A DNA stretch of 33,141 bases from Jimgerdemannia flammicorona (taxonomy: Eukaryota; Mucoromycota; Endogonomycetes; Endogonales; Endogonaceae), in contig RBNI01000341.1 of NCBI GenBank assembly GCA_003990745.1, positions 1 to 33,141 on the forward strand, written 5' to 3'. A model generated the notes under the pieces. It was not told the DNA's origin. It saw only the letters and a list, made by a program, of their open reading frames with translations, and did no database searches. Shown here piece after piece: positions 1 through 8,954 of this stretch. The translations under genes and the position numbers were made by a program. The stretch's first letter is position 1. Each line of letters begins with the position of its first letter.

Positions 1-17
1 AAAAAAAAAAAAAAAAA
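1..17 (+). repeat. Poly-A tract at window edge
   Basis: Seventeen A residues begin the window. Poly-A tracts elsewhere in the locus mark 3' ends of LINE-type insertions, so this may be the tail of an element lying to the left. The edge prevents a decision. Confidence 0.5.
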
Positions 18-496
18 GTAAGTTTAAAGTATATCTGCCTGTAGGCTTACTAGTTCTCTTGCTTTTTCTTTGCTTTAAACTATTTCAATCTGAGGTTTAT
101 TTACTCTAGATACTGAAGATATTTATATAAGTTTGTTAGCTATAAGGTTGCTAAGTTATGACTATGTTTCCTGTGAGTCACTTTTCACAAGTGTGGATCC
201 TTGACATCTGTGAGATTTCAATGATTGTCAAAATTCAACATCTGTTAAATCTCAACATTTGTGAAATCCTAACATTTGTTAAAGTTTCTATGTTTGTGGA
301 ATGACGGTTATTTGTAAGGCTATACTATATTTGGAAATCAGATTCAGGTACCATGATCAAATGTCTATTCCCCTGATTCATGTTCCTAATTCGGATCAAC
401 CATCACAATACATATAATCGCACCTAGACTCAATGATGTGATTATATCGAGTGACTATAAAGCGAATGGTACCATTGAAAAAAAGCCACAGAATCA
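18..496. other. AT-rich spacer, no gene
   Basis: I see no coding frame here. The only structure is the 17-bp tandem repeat at 202-286. Confidence 0.5.
202..286 (+). repeat. Five imperfect 17-bp tandem units
   Basis: Units start at about 202, 219, 236, 253 and 270, with a core close to CAACATTTGTNAAATCT. The last three (236-252, 253-269, 270-286) are most alike and the first two are more diverged. This is a small minisatellite with no evident function. Confidence 0.6.
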
Positions 497-850
497 TTAC
501 GCCCAGCTACTCCGGCCCGGCATCTTTCCTCCACCTCTCTTCTGCGTCGTCACTCTCTTCGATCTGGACGGGGGCGTCGCCATGACCAGGGGTGCTGGCC
601 ACTTCAGCTCCTTTGGCTTGATCTTGGCGCAAATCGCCGCGATGTGGTCCTGGTTGAGCTTGCACAGGGCGCGCTGGGTCGCGTCTAGCTTCTCCACAAA
701 GCCCAGCATGAGGCAGTAGGCCAGCTTGAGGTTGCAAATGTCGGTGCGGGCCGAGGGGATGGGGGCCTGGAGGGCAAGGACGAGATGAAAGAGACCTCCG
801 GCAACCGACAGCGAGTAAAGACGAAGCGTCCGCGCTGCGATAAAGACAAG

Positions 851-867
851 AAAAAAAAAAAAAAAAA
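851..867 (+). repeat. Poly-A tract inside last intron of the split gene
   Basis: Seventeen A on the plus strand lie 14 nt outside the acceptor of the final exon. In gene orientation it is a poly-T, which could simply be an expanded polypyrimidine tract or a small retro-insertion. Confidence 0.5.
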
Positions 868-1581
868 CAGATCAACGGTCATTGTTCAAAGAAATGGAGG
901 AGATTCGCACTCGAAAATTTCGCGATGAAGAAACAAACACACCGACGACCGTGAAGCCCCAGACCAGTTCCTGGGCCAAATTCCAAACGTCGCGCAACTC
1001 TCATCCTAGCTTCACGTCCATCTACTCCTTCGCGCGGGAGCAACGAGGGAGATCTCGCCGCAGTCAATCTCGGGCTTCCAATGCAGCCCATGAAACTCAA
1101 CAAGAACATCCATCTTGTAGCCGCTACGCGCACGATCTGCTGGATCCCGTTTCTTATTTCGACGCTCAGACGTAGCGTTGAGCGTTACTTCGCCGCTACA
1201 TAGAAATAAAAGAAATCATAGCTTTACTTGAATATTCAGAGCAAGAGACGATAAATCATGATGCAGAGCGGGAAAACTTACTAGGAAACGCGGTAGTTGG
1301 GCGCCTGTCGGACCGTTGCATCGAGCAAGAGCATGATGTTGCGGCAAAGGTGCTCCTGCTCCGACATATTGTTGTTGTTCGGGCTCGTGACGGAGTCGAC
1401 TCTGGACAGATGGAGACCGCAGTTAGCAATAATAAAAACAAAAATCGAAATGAATTCAATCCCGACTTACATCCTGTGCATCAAGTACTTAATATTCCAT
1501 TCTTTCGGCGTCATCGCTCGGACGTCCTGCATGTCGTCGACCTTTGGCAAGAAGAACGTCAATCGCAAATCAACATCGGAG

Positions 1582-1663
1582 GGTACTTACAGCAAGTGGA
1601 GCGTTGAACAAACCAGCTTCGGAGCGTGAAGGTTGGTACTCACAGCAAGTAGAGAGTTGAAAA
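1582..1663 (-). repeat. Direct duplication of a splice-donor region, 53-bp offset
   Basis: GGTACTTACAGCAAGTGGAG at 1582 and GGTACTCACAGCAAGTAGAG at 1635 are near-identical copies, each continuing about 9 nt further. On the minus strand both encode an exon end followed by a GT donor (GTAAGT and GTGAGT). The gene therefore has two tandem donors, one of which is redundant. Confidence 0.65.
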
Positions 1664-2000
1664 CTGATCTTGGTCGCGGGGGAGCTCTGGCAGAGTAAAC
1701 ATGGTCTCCTCCGGCAGCGACAGCCGCATGGGTTTCAGATACGGATCCAACAGATTTGCCGTCGGCCCGTGCTGGCCGGAGTGGTCGATAATGTGGTAGA
1801 AAAGAGGGCTAGAGAAAAATAGATAACGCTGTTAGATCAGATAAAGCAACCGCAGGACAACGAAGCATCTCCACTCACTCGTAAAGACACCTTGTCTTTG
1901 GAAGCGCTGCCCGATACTTGTGGACGAGCTCTCGCATCGCAGCCCATTCGTCCGCCGTTAGCACCTGCCCGCCGTCCTTCCCTGTAATGTCCGGCTCGTT

Positions 2001-2016
2001 GAGAATACTGGAATCC
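2001..2016. repeat. Left 16-bp target-site duplication of the 6.2-kb insertion
   Basis: GAGAATACTGGAATCC occurs here and again at 8208-8223. The flanks outside the two copies belong to one gene reading frame on the minus strand. The sequences inside them are unrelated. Confidence 0.85.
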
Positions 2017-2161
2017 GGGGGGAGGGAGTGTGTCGGGGTGGGGTAGGGTAGGGTGGGGTTGGGTTGGGGCTACCGGTGTGGTATGAGGACCTTGTGTTTA
2101 TTATAGATTAGTTAATAAAGGGGCCTAGTGCTCATGAAAAAAAAAAAAAAAAAAAAAAAAA
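2017..2161 (+). repeat. G/T-rich left end plus inner poly-A (2137-2161)
   Basis: The segment opens with GGGGGGAGGG and repeated GGGGT / TAGGG-like words to about 2070, then about 65 bp of unique sequence and 25 A. It looks like a very short, 5'-truncated poly-A element of its own. With the outer poly-A at 8171-8207 it gives the insertion two internal tails on the same strand. Confidence 0.5.
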
Positions 2162-3512
2162 CAATAATAATAGCCAGGTGGCTTCTAGCCACCGCGAAAT
2201 ATTTCCCAAATGACTTTCCAAGATGCGAAGACACAACCCTGCGAAAGTCTAAAGGTATTCACAGAGAGATTTCGGCGGTTCGTCACTGCAGCAGGGTGTA
2301 GAGAGGCCGTGCAGTGCGTTCACAGCAGGATGCCTTGTGGCAGTGGGGGGGAGGTAGGGATGTTTATGGCAGTTTGTCGATACAACAGGGAGTAGAGTGT
2401 GGGGGGACAGAGGGGAATGAAGGAAAGAGTAGTGTGGCGCATGCCATCTCGTTAGGGGCACGTGCCTCAACCCGAATCGAGGCCTTGTGGAACGACGATT
2501 AGAAAAAGCGCGGAGGCTCTGAAATGGTATGAGACCGCTAGAAATACATCTCGGAAGGCTATGCACGGACTCCCCATATAGTTGTAGTATTTTTAGTGGT
2601 AATATTACGTATAAATACTGGATCCATAGAATTGCATTAAAGGGCAGTCTGAAATCTGGAGTAAGTAGCGTGCATTCAGCAGGGATCGGACATCCAAGGA
2701 ATCCACGTACGATAGGTCGCTTTTCAGGCTCCTCCGGTGGCTCTAAGACACATTTCATAGTAAAATCGTTAGCAAACCCGTCCCGATAGATCCAACAATG
2801 CCGTATCACGTGACGTTTTCGGCATCTGGATATGCTAATTAATACCATACAAGGGATATCTGCTTGCATCTGAGTCCAATTTTCCAGTCAAGATACAATG
2901 GGAGCAGATGCGCCCAGAGCAGATACCAGAAAAAAATTGAAGTGATGCTGGATGGACGGGGTGATGCTCTGCTTGATTTCTGATGACATTTTTGTAAGAA
3001 AGAAGTGTGGCGAGTTTGTCAATAGAAATCTTGGTGAGAAAAGGAGGTCTCATAATAAATCAGTGTCAAGTTGTCAGTAGCCTTTGCGAGTTTTGCCGTT
3101 TTTTGAGATGAATTTGCCTTGAACGACTTATTTTAGCATACACGTATATACATCGATTGGCGGTCTTTCTTGGGCCTCAAATAACCATTGGCAATAAGCT
3201 TTTCGGACTGTATTTGTTAGTGCCCCGAACGTGCCCCGTTTCGATCGGGACGTCCCGTTCGTGGAAAAAAAAAATACGTCAGCGACGTTCTGCCAATGGT
3301 CGTCGTTCTGCAATAATCGATTTGTAAACGGAACCAATAGATGTCGCCGTTTCAGAAAAACCTTGCTCGCGTTCATTCTGGGCCTCTCTCCAGAGATTCT
3401 CAAGCATATCAACGGTGACTACGCAGTCGACTGTCCGACCCCGTGGAGTTATTATGTAAATGCGTTTCCGTCTTGGGAAGTTTATTACGATTTGAGGCTA
3501 ACTAATGACATA
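2162..3512. other. No convincing gene; small hairpins
   Basis: Open frames here, up to about 206 codons at 2249-2869 on the minus strand, have no recognisable domain and no intron or codon pattern I trust. Inverted repeats are visible at 2177-2193 (GGTGGC, 5-nt loop, GCCACC) and around 3225-3262, including the palindrome CGGGACGTCCCG at 3246-3257. Their role is unknown. Confidence 0.4.
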
Positions 3513-4880
3513 TTAATCATCCTTAATGTCCTTCAAGATGGGAAAGTCATTTACATATTTTCTGTAATCGTCGTCGAGTTTACGCCAACTTGCTATCGAA
3601 TCTTGTAAACTTGTCGCATCAAATTTAGGAACTGGTGACCTACGGATATTGTTAAAACATTGTCGTATTCCTTCCATCTCCTCAGCCTTTTCATTCCAAA
3701 AAAACTGTATCTGCTTCAGAGTTTCGTCTATTTCGTAAAGGAGTACGGAGGAAACATTGGCCACATGGAACCGTTCCCGATACTTTAAGACGTCAGATAA
3801 CACTTCTATATTTGTGGAGAAATATATATAGGTCATGACATTCAGATCACTGACGCCTCCAGGGTAGTTACAAGCTACGAACGTAAAAAAAATTATACTT
3901 GCCTCCAGTTTTCTCAGCACGCGAATTCAAGAGATAATGGTAAAGAAAAACTCCCCCGCCTAGGATTAAGGCCCCACCTCCCGTTCCAACTGCGACAGCG
4001 GCAACAGTACCAACCCCTAAAGCGTATGGTTTGGAAGCTTCAAGCGTCCTGGCCCCCGTTGTCAAACTTCTTGATTCACTCTCTAAATTCTTACTGCTGA
4101 TGAGGAACTTCACACTCTGGTTGGTGAAATTCGTCTTGTGGTTTTGGTTTGCCTTATCGATATCTTCCAAGGTATGGTACATCTCTTTGGCATCTTTGCA
4201 TAGCCTTTCAACAAGGTCTGTATAGAAATCCAGACGTACTAAAACCTCCGAGAGTACCTTGGGGTCTGCAAGGAGTTCCAGAGTATCCGCAATCACCTGG
4301 AGAAAAATATGGTAAATCAACGTGTTTCAAACAATTCTATTCAATGTAGATTAAAATTAATACTCATAATTATCATATATATACCTTGGACGATGTGGCA
4401 CAGCGCTTTGCCAATGTCACTGTTTCAGATATCAGCTTTCGATAATTTTTTTCGACCAGAGCCATGATATTGGCTAACTCCACTTCGGCTGGGCAATTGA
4501 CCTTCTTGTGGTCTTCTAAAAACTTCAAAGTTTTACTAACTTTGGCTTTCATATCTGTGAAATCATAGGTCGAGGTATTGGGAGCACTCTCCGTTCTGTC
4601 GGGCGTAATCACCATCAGAAAATATACCTCGATGGTGGAATCAGACTCAAAGACGTCAATTCATCGGTGGAAATAGCAAAATACCTGACCGTTTCATCGT
4701 CCTGAGTATTCGAATCATGGATCAAGGTTTCGAGAGCATCCTTTATTCTGTCGGGCGTATTGTATTCATCATCAGAAAGAAGTACCTCGATGGTGGAATT
4801 AGAACCAAAGACGTTAATTCATCGGTAGTGATAGCAACATACCCGGCTGCCACATCGTTCTGAGTATTGCTTCGAGCCAT
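3513..4880 (-). CDS. Predicted helical pore-former-like protein, component 1 of a divergent pair
   Basis: Minus-strand gene with proposed exons 4880-4786, 4747-4628, 4595-4385, 4296-3899 and 3849-3513. All junction phases agree, giving 386 codons plus stop. Introns are 38, 32, 88 and 49 nt; the first two are unusually short. If they are not real, the start could be the ATG at 4615. The N-terminal part holds two copies of a motif (TTDELTSLVLIPPSR and STDELTSLSLIPPSR), one per duplicated exon. Long amphipathic helices follow, then a Gly/Ala-rich hydrophobic segment at about residues 232-265 (VGTVAAVAVGTGGGALILGG within it) and a C-terminal helical region with W-x3-DDDYRKY. Helical bundle, central hydrophobic hairpin and about 390 residues fit the general architecture of ClyA / HBL / xenorhabdolysin-type alpha-pore-forming proteins. 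That link is by architecture only. It has no signal peptide. A similar-looking gene runs divergently at 5781. Confidence 0.55.
4596..4868 (-). repeat. Tandem duplication of an exon-plus-intron unit (about 115-121 bp per copy)
   Basis: The stretch 4596-4710 recurs at 4748-4868. Each copy contains the same acceptor end (CTGTCGGGCG on the plus strand), a short intron and the exon encoding the DELTSL...LIPPSR motif. The reading phase is preserved across both copies. Confidence 0.75.
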
Positions 4881-5780
4881 GAGATTCGAACAGTATGTTG
4901 AAATTGCCAAGATGGACAAGTAAGCAATCTGCTCACGAATCGCGCAAATCAGGGATTTGTGCATATCGGTGAAACCTTCATGACAATTGTGTAAGTATTG
5001 GTGTTGCAAACATATGAGGCGAAGTTTATTAAAAGTACTTTATGGTATCTGGATTGGTTCCTTTTTTGAAAAATTTCATCTCATATGTGAGATCCCGAGC
5101 GAGGTGACTATTTCCCGTTTCCCACACCACTTTGAGAAGTTCCTATCACGCCATTTTGCAAAACATGGAGTATACACCTGATGGTGTCTTCACAGGACTG
5201 AAACACGCTGCTGTATTAATTTCTACCGATTCATACACACCGACGCGAGCTAAGGAGATAATATATCAATGTCCGTTTCCTAGGTATAGTTGTATTTTCG
5301 GAGGTGAAAAATTATTGTCCACCTGATATGCTTACAAAACAAAGGGTCAACAGACTTCATATTGTAATTGTTTGGGTGGGCAATTGATTTCATAAACAAT
5401 ACGGTGTCATAAACGGAGTCGCGTTTCTGCTGACGCCCGATTTTTGCATATTGCACAAGTTGACAAGTACAATACTCCAACAAATGAAGTTAGATCATGA
5501 GTGGGAGTAGTTTATAGTAGTGTTTTGGTGCTAAGAGATTGATCAACTATTTGAGAGATATATCTCTCCTTGTCCCATTAGCTCTGTCAATTTTTCTTTT
5601 GCTTGTTTCGGAGTAGTATGTTTGTATGTTTGTGGATAAATATTTGGTATGCATGTGAAACGGGACCCGTGTACAATATCTTCGATTAGCATCTTACATA
5701 CTTTGCTGCTCCCGGATATATTCCTTTCTCATGTTTTCTCATGTGAAGATTGCTTTTGGAAGACTATACTCATTAATAAC
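4881..5780. promoter_or_regulatory. Shared upstream region of the divergent gene pair
   Basis: This 900-bp gap lies between the starts of the two divergent genes and should contain both promoters. I see no TATA box I would defend. A perfect 16-bp palindrome, GAGAGATATATCTCTC, sits at 5553-5568, about 210 bp upstream of the plus-strand start, and could be an operator-like site. Open frames here look like chance. Confidence 0.35.
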
Positions 5781-7005
5781 ATGGTCATATCCACATTCCC
5801 TGAATACCAATTCAATAATTCACCAGCACAACTACACGTTATGATGAGCAATGATGTGGTGCCTGTCCTCGGTGGTGTTGTCTCGACGTCCAAAATCGCC
5901 ATTTCCGATCCTTTTCATACACTTCAATTTAATCCCAACGACCTTCCGAACTTTTTACTGCTTCAGACTGCAACAGAAAACACGATCAAGTTACTTGACG
6001 AATTCGCGACGTCAGATATCTCTGCTTACCGATTGATCATCTCCGAACAGGCAAGGCGCCCTGAAAGCCTGGCTATATCATTCCGTCAGTTCGCACTGAG
6101 CACCACCGACAAGGCGTTAGGCTGGGCGTTGTTCGCTAGGGAGGTCCAGACGCATGCCGAAAACATCTATACCGAGGTCAACTCCCTTACTGATGTGGCC
6201 GAAACCGTCAAATGGATGGCCGAGAGAGCTGCGGCTGAAATCAAACAGATCAGAGTGTCACCAATGAAATCCGCCGTGGGTTGAAAGCGTTGCGGAATTC
6301 TGTTTTGAACTCGGAGCCCAAGGAGAACTCTTGGATTCTCAGTCTTAGAAAAATCCCACGCAATGATCTCTTGCTGAGTGCACTGTTCTTTATCGGAGGC
6401 ATGATAGGATACGTAAAAGGAAATATCGTAATTGGATACGCCATCGTAAGTTATCTGCTGCAGTATGGGGATGTGATATATCAGAGTGCATTCAACAAAT
6501 CTTGATTGAATATTGGATATTTCAGTTTTTAGGTACAATCGCTTTTCTCCTGAGCCGTACTTACGAGGCCCCATTGGAAACGCAAAGCCTGGAACAAGGT
6601 TAATGTCAATTATCTCTTGAGGCGAGCTTTTTGAATCTTTCTATTGCTTTTCGTTTACTCACAACTGCCCCTTCCCCAGTCGTCAACTTACAAGCACGGT
6701 TAGACCATCTCTCGGAGAATGTCGAGGAGTATTTGGCAAATCTTACAGATGGGTTCAACCAATTCCGCCGTCTGATGGCGACCCTTCATCACAATCTCAA
6801 AGGCATGAGTAGTTTAAGAGATGTAATGGGGGTGGGACGAACCAGGATTCAGATGAGCTCTCTCGTGATCATCAAGGAGCGGTGGGACGATGTTAGAACG
6901 GGTTGGAAGGAGTACGCCGGTGTTGTTACTTATCTGGCTAATCGATCACATACAATTGAGGTGCAGGATGACCAATATACCTCAGAGCAGAGGTTATATG
7001 TGTGA
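5781..7005 (+). CDS. Predicted helical pore-former-like protein, component 2 of the divergent pair
   Basis: Exon 1 starts at ATG 5781 (in-frame upstream ATG at 5649, downstream at 5841). The frame shifts between 6207 and 6281: either a 47-nt intron (6207-6253, weak donor) or a one-base break, so the gene may be damaged. Further introns 6446-6525 (GTAAGT...TTTCAG) and 6599-6679 (GTTAAT...CCCCAG) join in phase, and the stop is at 7003-7005. The product is helical: an acidic/amphipathic N-terminal half containing AREVQTHAENIYTEVNSL, a central hydrophobic hairpin that begins LLLSALFFIGGMIGYVKG and continues across the 6446-6525 intron, then a coiled-coil-like tail with LDHLSENVEEYLANLTDGF and W-D-D-V-x3-W-K-E-Y. 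Length (about 355 codons) and layout mirror the minus-strand neighbour, so I infer a two-part system. Family assignment is by architecture only. Confidence 0.5.
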
Positions 7006-7035
7006 TTCTCTGCCCCCACCCATTTTTTTTTCTTT

Positions 7036-7037
<2 letters not shown>

Positions 7038-7074
<37 letters not shown>
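7038..7074 (-). repeat. 37-nt poly-T directly after the plus-strand gene
   Basis: Thirty-seven T preceded by a T-rich run with two C, beginning about 18 nt after the stop at 7005. Read on the minus strand it is a poly-A tail, so a second small retro-insertion in the opposite direction is possible. Confidence 0.5.
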
Positions 7075-7075
<1 letters not shown>

Positions 7076-8169
7076 GTGATATAAATATAATTTGTTAACA
7101 GATAAAAGTGGTATTATGCAAAAGAGTTTGGTTTCGAATTGTTTTTTCATCGCCAACTACGAGATACCCATGCACTATATTTCACATGAGTTCAAAATAC
7201 ATCGTTGTGCGATCGGGTTGAATTTATATATATAAATCTGGCAATATTAAAATAAGTAACTTGTATATAAACCAAATAACTGATAAGCAGGAAATGTAGA
7301 AGAAAAATCAAAGAAATATAATACCGAATATCTGGAGGTTATTCGCCGTTTGAGAATTCACGTATAAAGCTTGGAATTACGTTGTACTTAGAAATAAAGC
7401 AAGAAATGCGTTGAAAGAGACATTATGTAAACGGGTTAATCGCCAATAAGGGGTTGCGTGAATGTCCCGTAATGTTCAAAAAAGTTCCATTTGCTCACCG
7501 CAGTATTCAAACTTGTCATAGCGTCGATCGTCGATATCACTAGTCCAGTCGGCGTCGTAAGAGCCGGATAAACGTTTATGTCGTTTGTTACGGATGTCGT
7601 TATTACGGATGCCGTTACTCCCGCTTAAATCGTTGTCGTTTCGGAGGTTGTTTCGGGCTTTTAGGATTTTTCGGACTTCCTTAGCTTGACAGATGTATCC
7701 GCCGGAGTTGCGGAAGGATTAATGCGCAGGCGTAGGTTACATGCCGTAGTTGCGAACTTTGTTTCGAACTCTAGATTTGCGTCCATTTTTTCGGCTGTAT
7801 AGTTCGTATGGCTGCCATGTTGGCCTTTGCCATTATCTTCACGCTGTTTTGACCTCTGTTCTCCCTCTCCTTGCGATAACAATCTCGCTCGCGATGTTTG
7901 CAATATCAATAAAAATGCCGCTTTTTGTCAAAAAATATATAATCACAACACATTACAACAGAAATATATAGTAAAGTAAACCTTAGATTTAGATAAAATG
8001 CAGAGGAGGAGGAGGGTAATATAAAAAATAAGTATAATTATACAGAAAAGATACAGTAAGTAGAATATATCAATATAGTAAAAATGACAAGTATAGAAAT
8101 AAAAAAGAGAAAAATCAGAAATATACAAATGTACCAATATAAAAAAGAAAATTCACATTTACTATATTT

Positions 8170-8170
<1 letters not shown>
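7075..8170. other. AT-rich stretch, no gene seen
   Basis: No frame with recognisable content. Around 7590-7620 there is a 15-bp near-repeat (TTACGGATGTCGTTA / TTACGGATGCCGTTA). The stretch is bounded by inverted homopolymers, 37 T on the left and 37 A on the right. Confidence 0.4.

Positions 8171-8207
<37 letters not shown>
8171..8207 (+). repeat. 37-nt poly-A at the right end of the insertion
   Basis: Uninterrupted A37 immediately before the right copy of the 16-bp repeat. Tail directly abutting the target-site duplication is the expected 3' end of a LINE-mobilised insertion. Confidence 0.8.
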
Positions 8208-8212
<5 letters not shown>

Positions 8213-8223
8213 TACTGGAATCC
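8208..8223. repeat. Right 16-bp target-site duplication
   Basis: GAGAATACTGGAATCC, identical to 2001-2016. Confidence 0.85.
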
Positions 8224-8698
8224 ACCTGGTCCTTTGGCACCCCATCGTCGTCAGACAAAATCGCATCTATCCATTCCTCGTCGTCGGTGTCGCTTGAAGC
8301 TTCAGCTTCCTCCTCGAGAAAGACATTGGCATCTAACTCGTGCTGGACAACCACCGAGGACGAACTCAACTCGGAGTCACTTTCATTGCTGTTCAACATT
8401 TGTTGGCCCACACCGTTCGTTCCAGCTTGTCGTTTTGGAGTTGGGCTGTTGTCTGAATCACAGAATCTCTTCCGCGTGTTTTCGTTGCGAGCTGCCGTCC
8501 ACTCGACCTATTAAAAGTTGGTTCATTATGAACGAATTATCCCTCAATGCTGCTCAATTCCATGTAAGATTTCAACTTACTTGCGCCAACGAGTCCTTTG
8601 CTATAGCCAATATCTCCTGTTCCTTGAAATATCGGTGTTTTCTCTGTGCCGCGGCAAGCGTCCACCATTCACGAACCTCTTTCGAAATTTTCTTCTTC
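8208..8698 (-). pseudogene. 5' part of the gene split by the insertion
   Basis: Minus strand. An exon of about 8698-8581 encodes a basic, aromatic stretch (EVREWWTLAAAQRKHRYFKE) and ends at donor GTAAGT. A 73-nt intron (8508-8580) follows. The next exon runs 8507-8208 in phase 0 and encodes ENTRKRFCDSDNSPTPKRQ, a Ser/Asp/Glu-rich acidic region (SDTDDEEWIDAILSDDDG) and then VDSSIL, where it enters the duplicated 16 bp. The identical 16 bp at 2001-2016 continue in the same frame into NEPDITGKDGG. The two halves are therefore one gene. The true first exon was not identified: the sequence upstream of 8698 has no in-frame ATG, and the end at 8698 may be an AG acceptor. Confidence 0.65.
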
Positions 8699-8786
8699 AA
8701 ATTAAAAACATAAAGAGAAATATATTTCAGCTCCATAAAAACAACGGTAAATCTGAAGCTATCATATCAAGTGTGCAAACAGTTGT

Positions 8787-8954
8787 ATGCCCAAGACGGC
8801 GTTCCATCCGGAGATGCCATATCTCAAGCATACTGCTAAAGAGATTGTCTTGAAGCCCGACCTGCCATCCGGTGTGATCGGTTACAACCTGGCCACATGC
8901 CCAAGACGTACTGCTAAAGAGATTGTCCTGAAGCCCGACCTGCCATCGGTGTGA
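8787..8954 (+). pseudogene. Fragment of an unrecognised gene with internal duplication
   Basis: ATG at 8787 opens a 55-codon frame whose motif TAKEIVLKPDLPS occurs twice (starting at codons 16 and 42). It comes from a direct duplication of about 60 bp at about 8830-8875 and 8908-8960. The second copy runs out of frame into TGA at 8952. Codon use looks like real coding sequence, but I do not recognise the family. It is probably the start of a gene broken by local duplication. Confidence 0.35.

Larger units (their letters stand above)
497..2016 (-). pseudogene. 3' part of a split multi-exon gene, PD-(D/E)XK nuclease-like (tentative)
   Basis: Read on the minus strand. Exons are about 2016-1879, 1808-1644, 1541-1471, 1401-1282, 1195-about 890 and 834-497, separated by 50-86 nt GT-AG introns such as 1809-1878 with donor GTGAGT. 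Phases agree at most junctions. The exon at 1195-890 encodes RRNKKRDPADRARSGYKMDV, then GLHWKPEIDCGEIS. This K-x-D...E-x-GE spacing recalls PD-(D/E)XK nuclease-like domains; that assignment is inference. The last exon is a helical domain (LRLYSLSVAGGLFHLVLALQ...LAYCLMLGFVEKLDATQRAL) ending at 497. Signs of decay: a phase error between the exons at 1644 and 1541, in-frame TAG and TGA near 1020-1040 before an otherwise good 'ELRDVWNLAQELVW' stretch, a local donor duplication and a poly-T inside the last intron. The 5' part of the same gene lies at 8208-8698, beyond the insertion. Confidence 0.6.
2017..8207 (+). mobile_element. 6.19-kb poly-A-terminated insertion carrying two genes
   Basis: The segment lies between perfect 16-bp direct repeats and ends in 37 A directly before the right copy, the pattern left by target-primed reverse transcription of LINE machinery. 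Removing it plus one repeat restores an uninterrupted reading frame in the split minus-strand gene, so it is an insertion rather than a chance repeat. The left end is a G/T-rich stretch followed by an inner poly-A at 2137-2161. The body contains the gene pair 3513-4880 (-) and 5781-7005 (+). I see no reverse transcriptase inside. Possible origins are a LINE with a long 3' transduction, nested insertions, or a DNA event mimicking these ends. The apparent introns in the plus-strand gene argue against copying of a spliced RNA. Confidence 0.7.

Noticed and set aside
202..286. 17-bp repeats as a CRISPR array
   Set aside because: The units are contiguous without spacers and imperfect, in an intron-bearing eukaryotic setting.
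2440..2490. Possible pol III B box (AACCCGAATCGAGG) suggesting a SINE or tRNA
   Set aside because: No A box at the right distance, no cloverleaf, and the match to GGTTCGANNCC is incomplete.
2249..2869. 206-codon minus-strand open frame inside the insertion
   Set aside because: No recognisable domain or splice pattern, and low-complexity Ser/Pro/His composition. It crosses a G-rich plus-strand region, which favours chance frames on the other strand.
6890..7156. Frames rich in Phe or Lys around the T37 tract
   Set aside because: They are translations of the homopolymer itself.
8084..8713. 209-codon plus-strand frame through the A37 tract
   Set aside because: It starts in poly-A-rich DNA and runs antisense to the exons at 8208-8698, which have supported splice sites and acidic/basic coding blocks.
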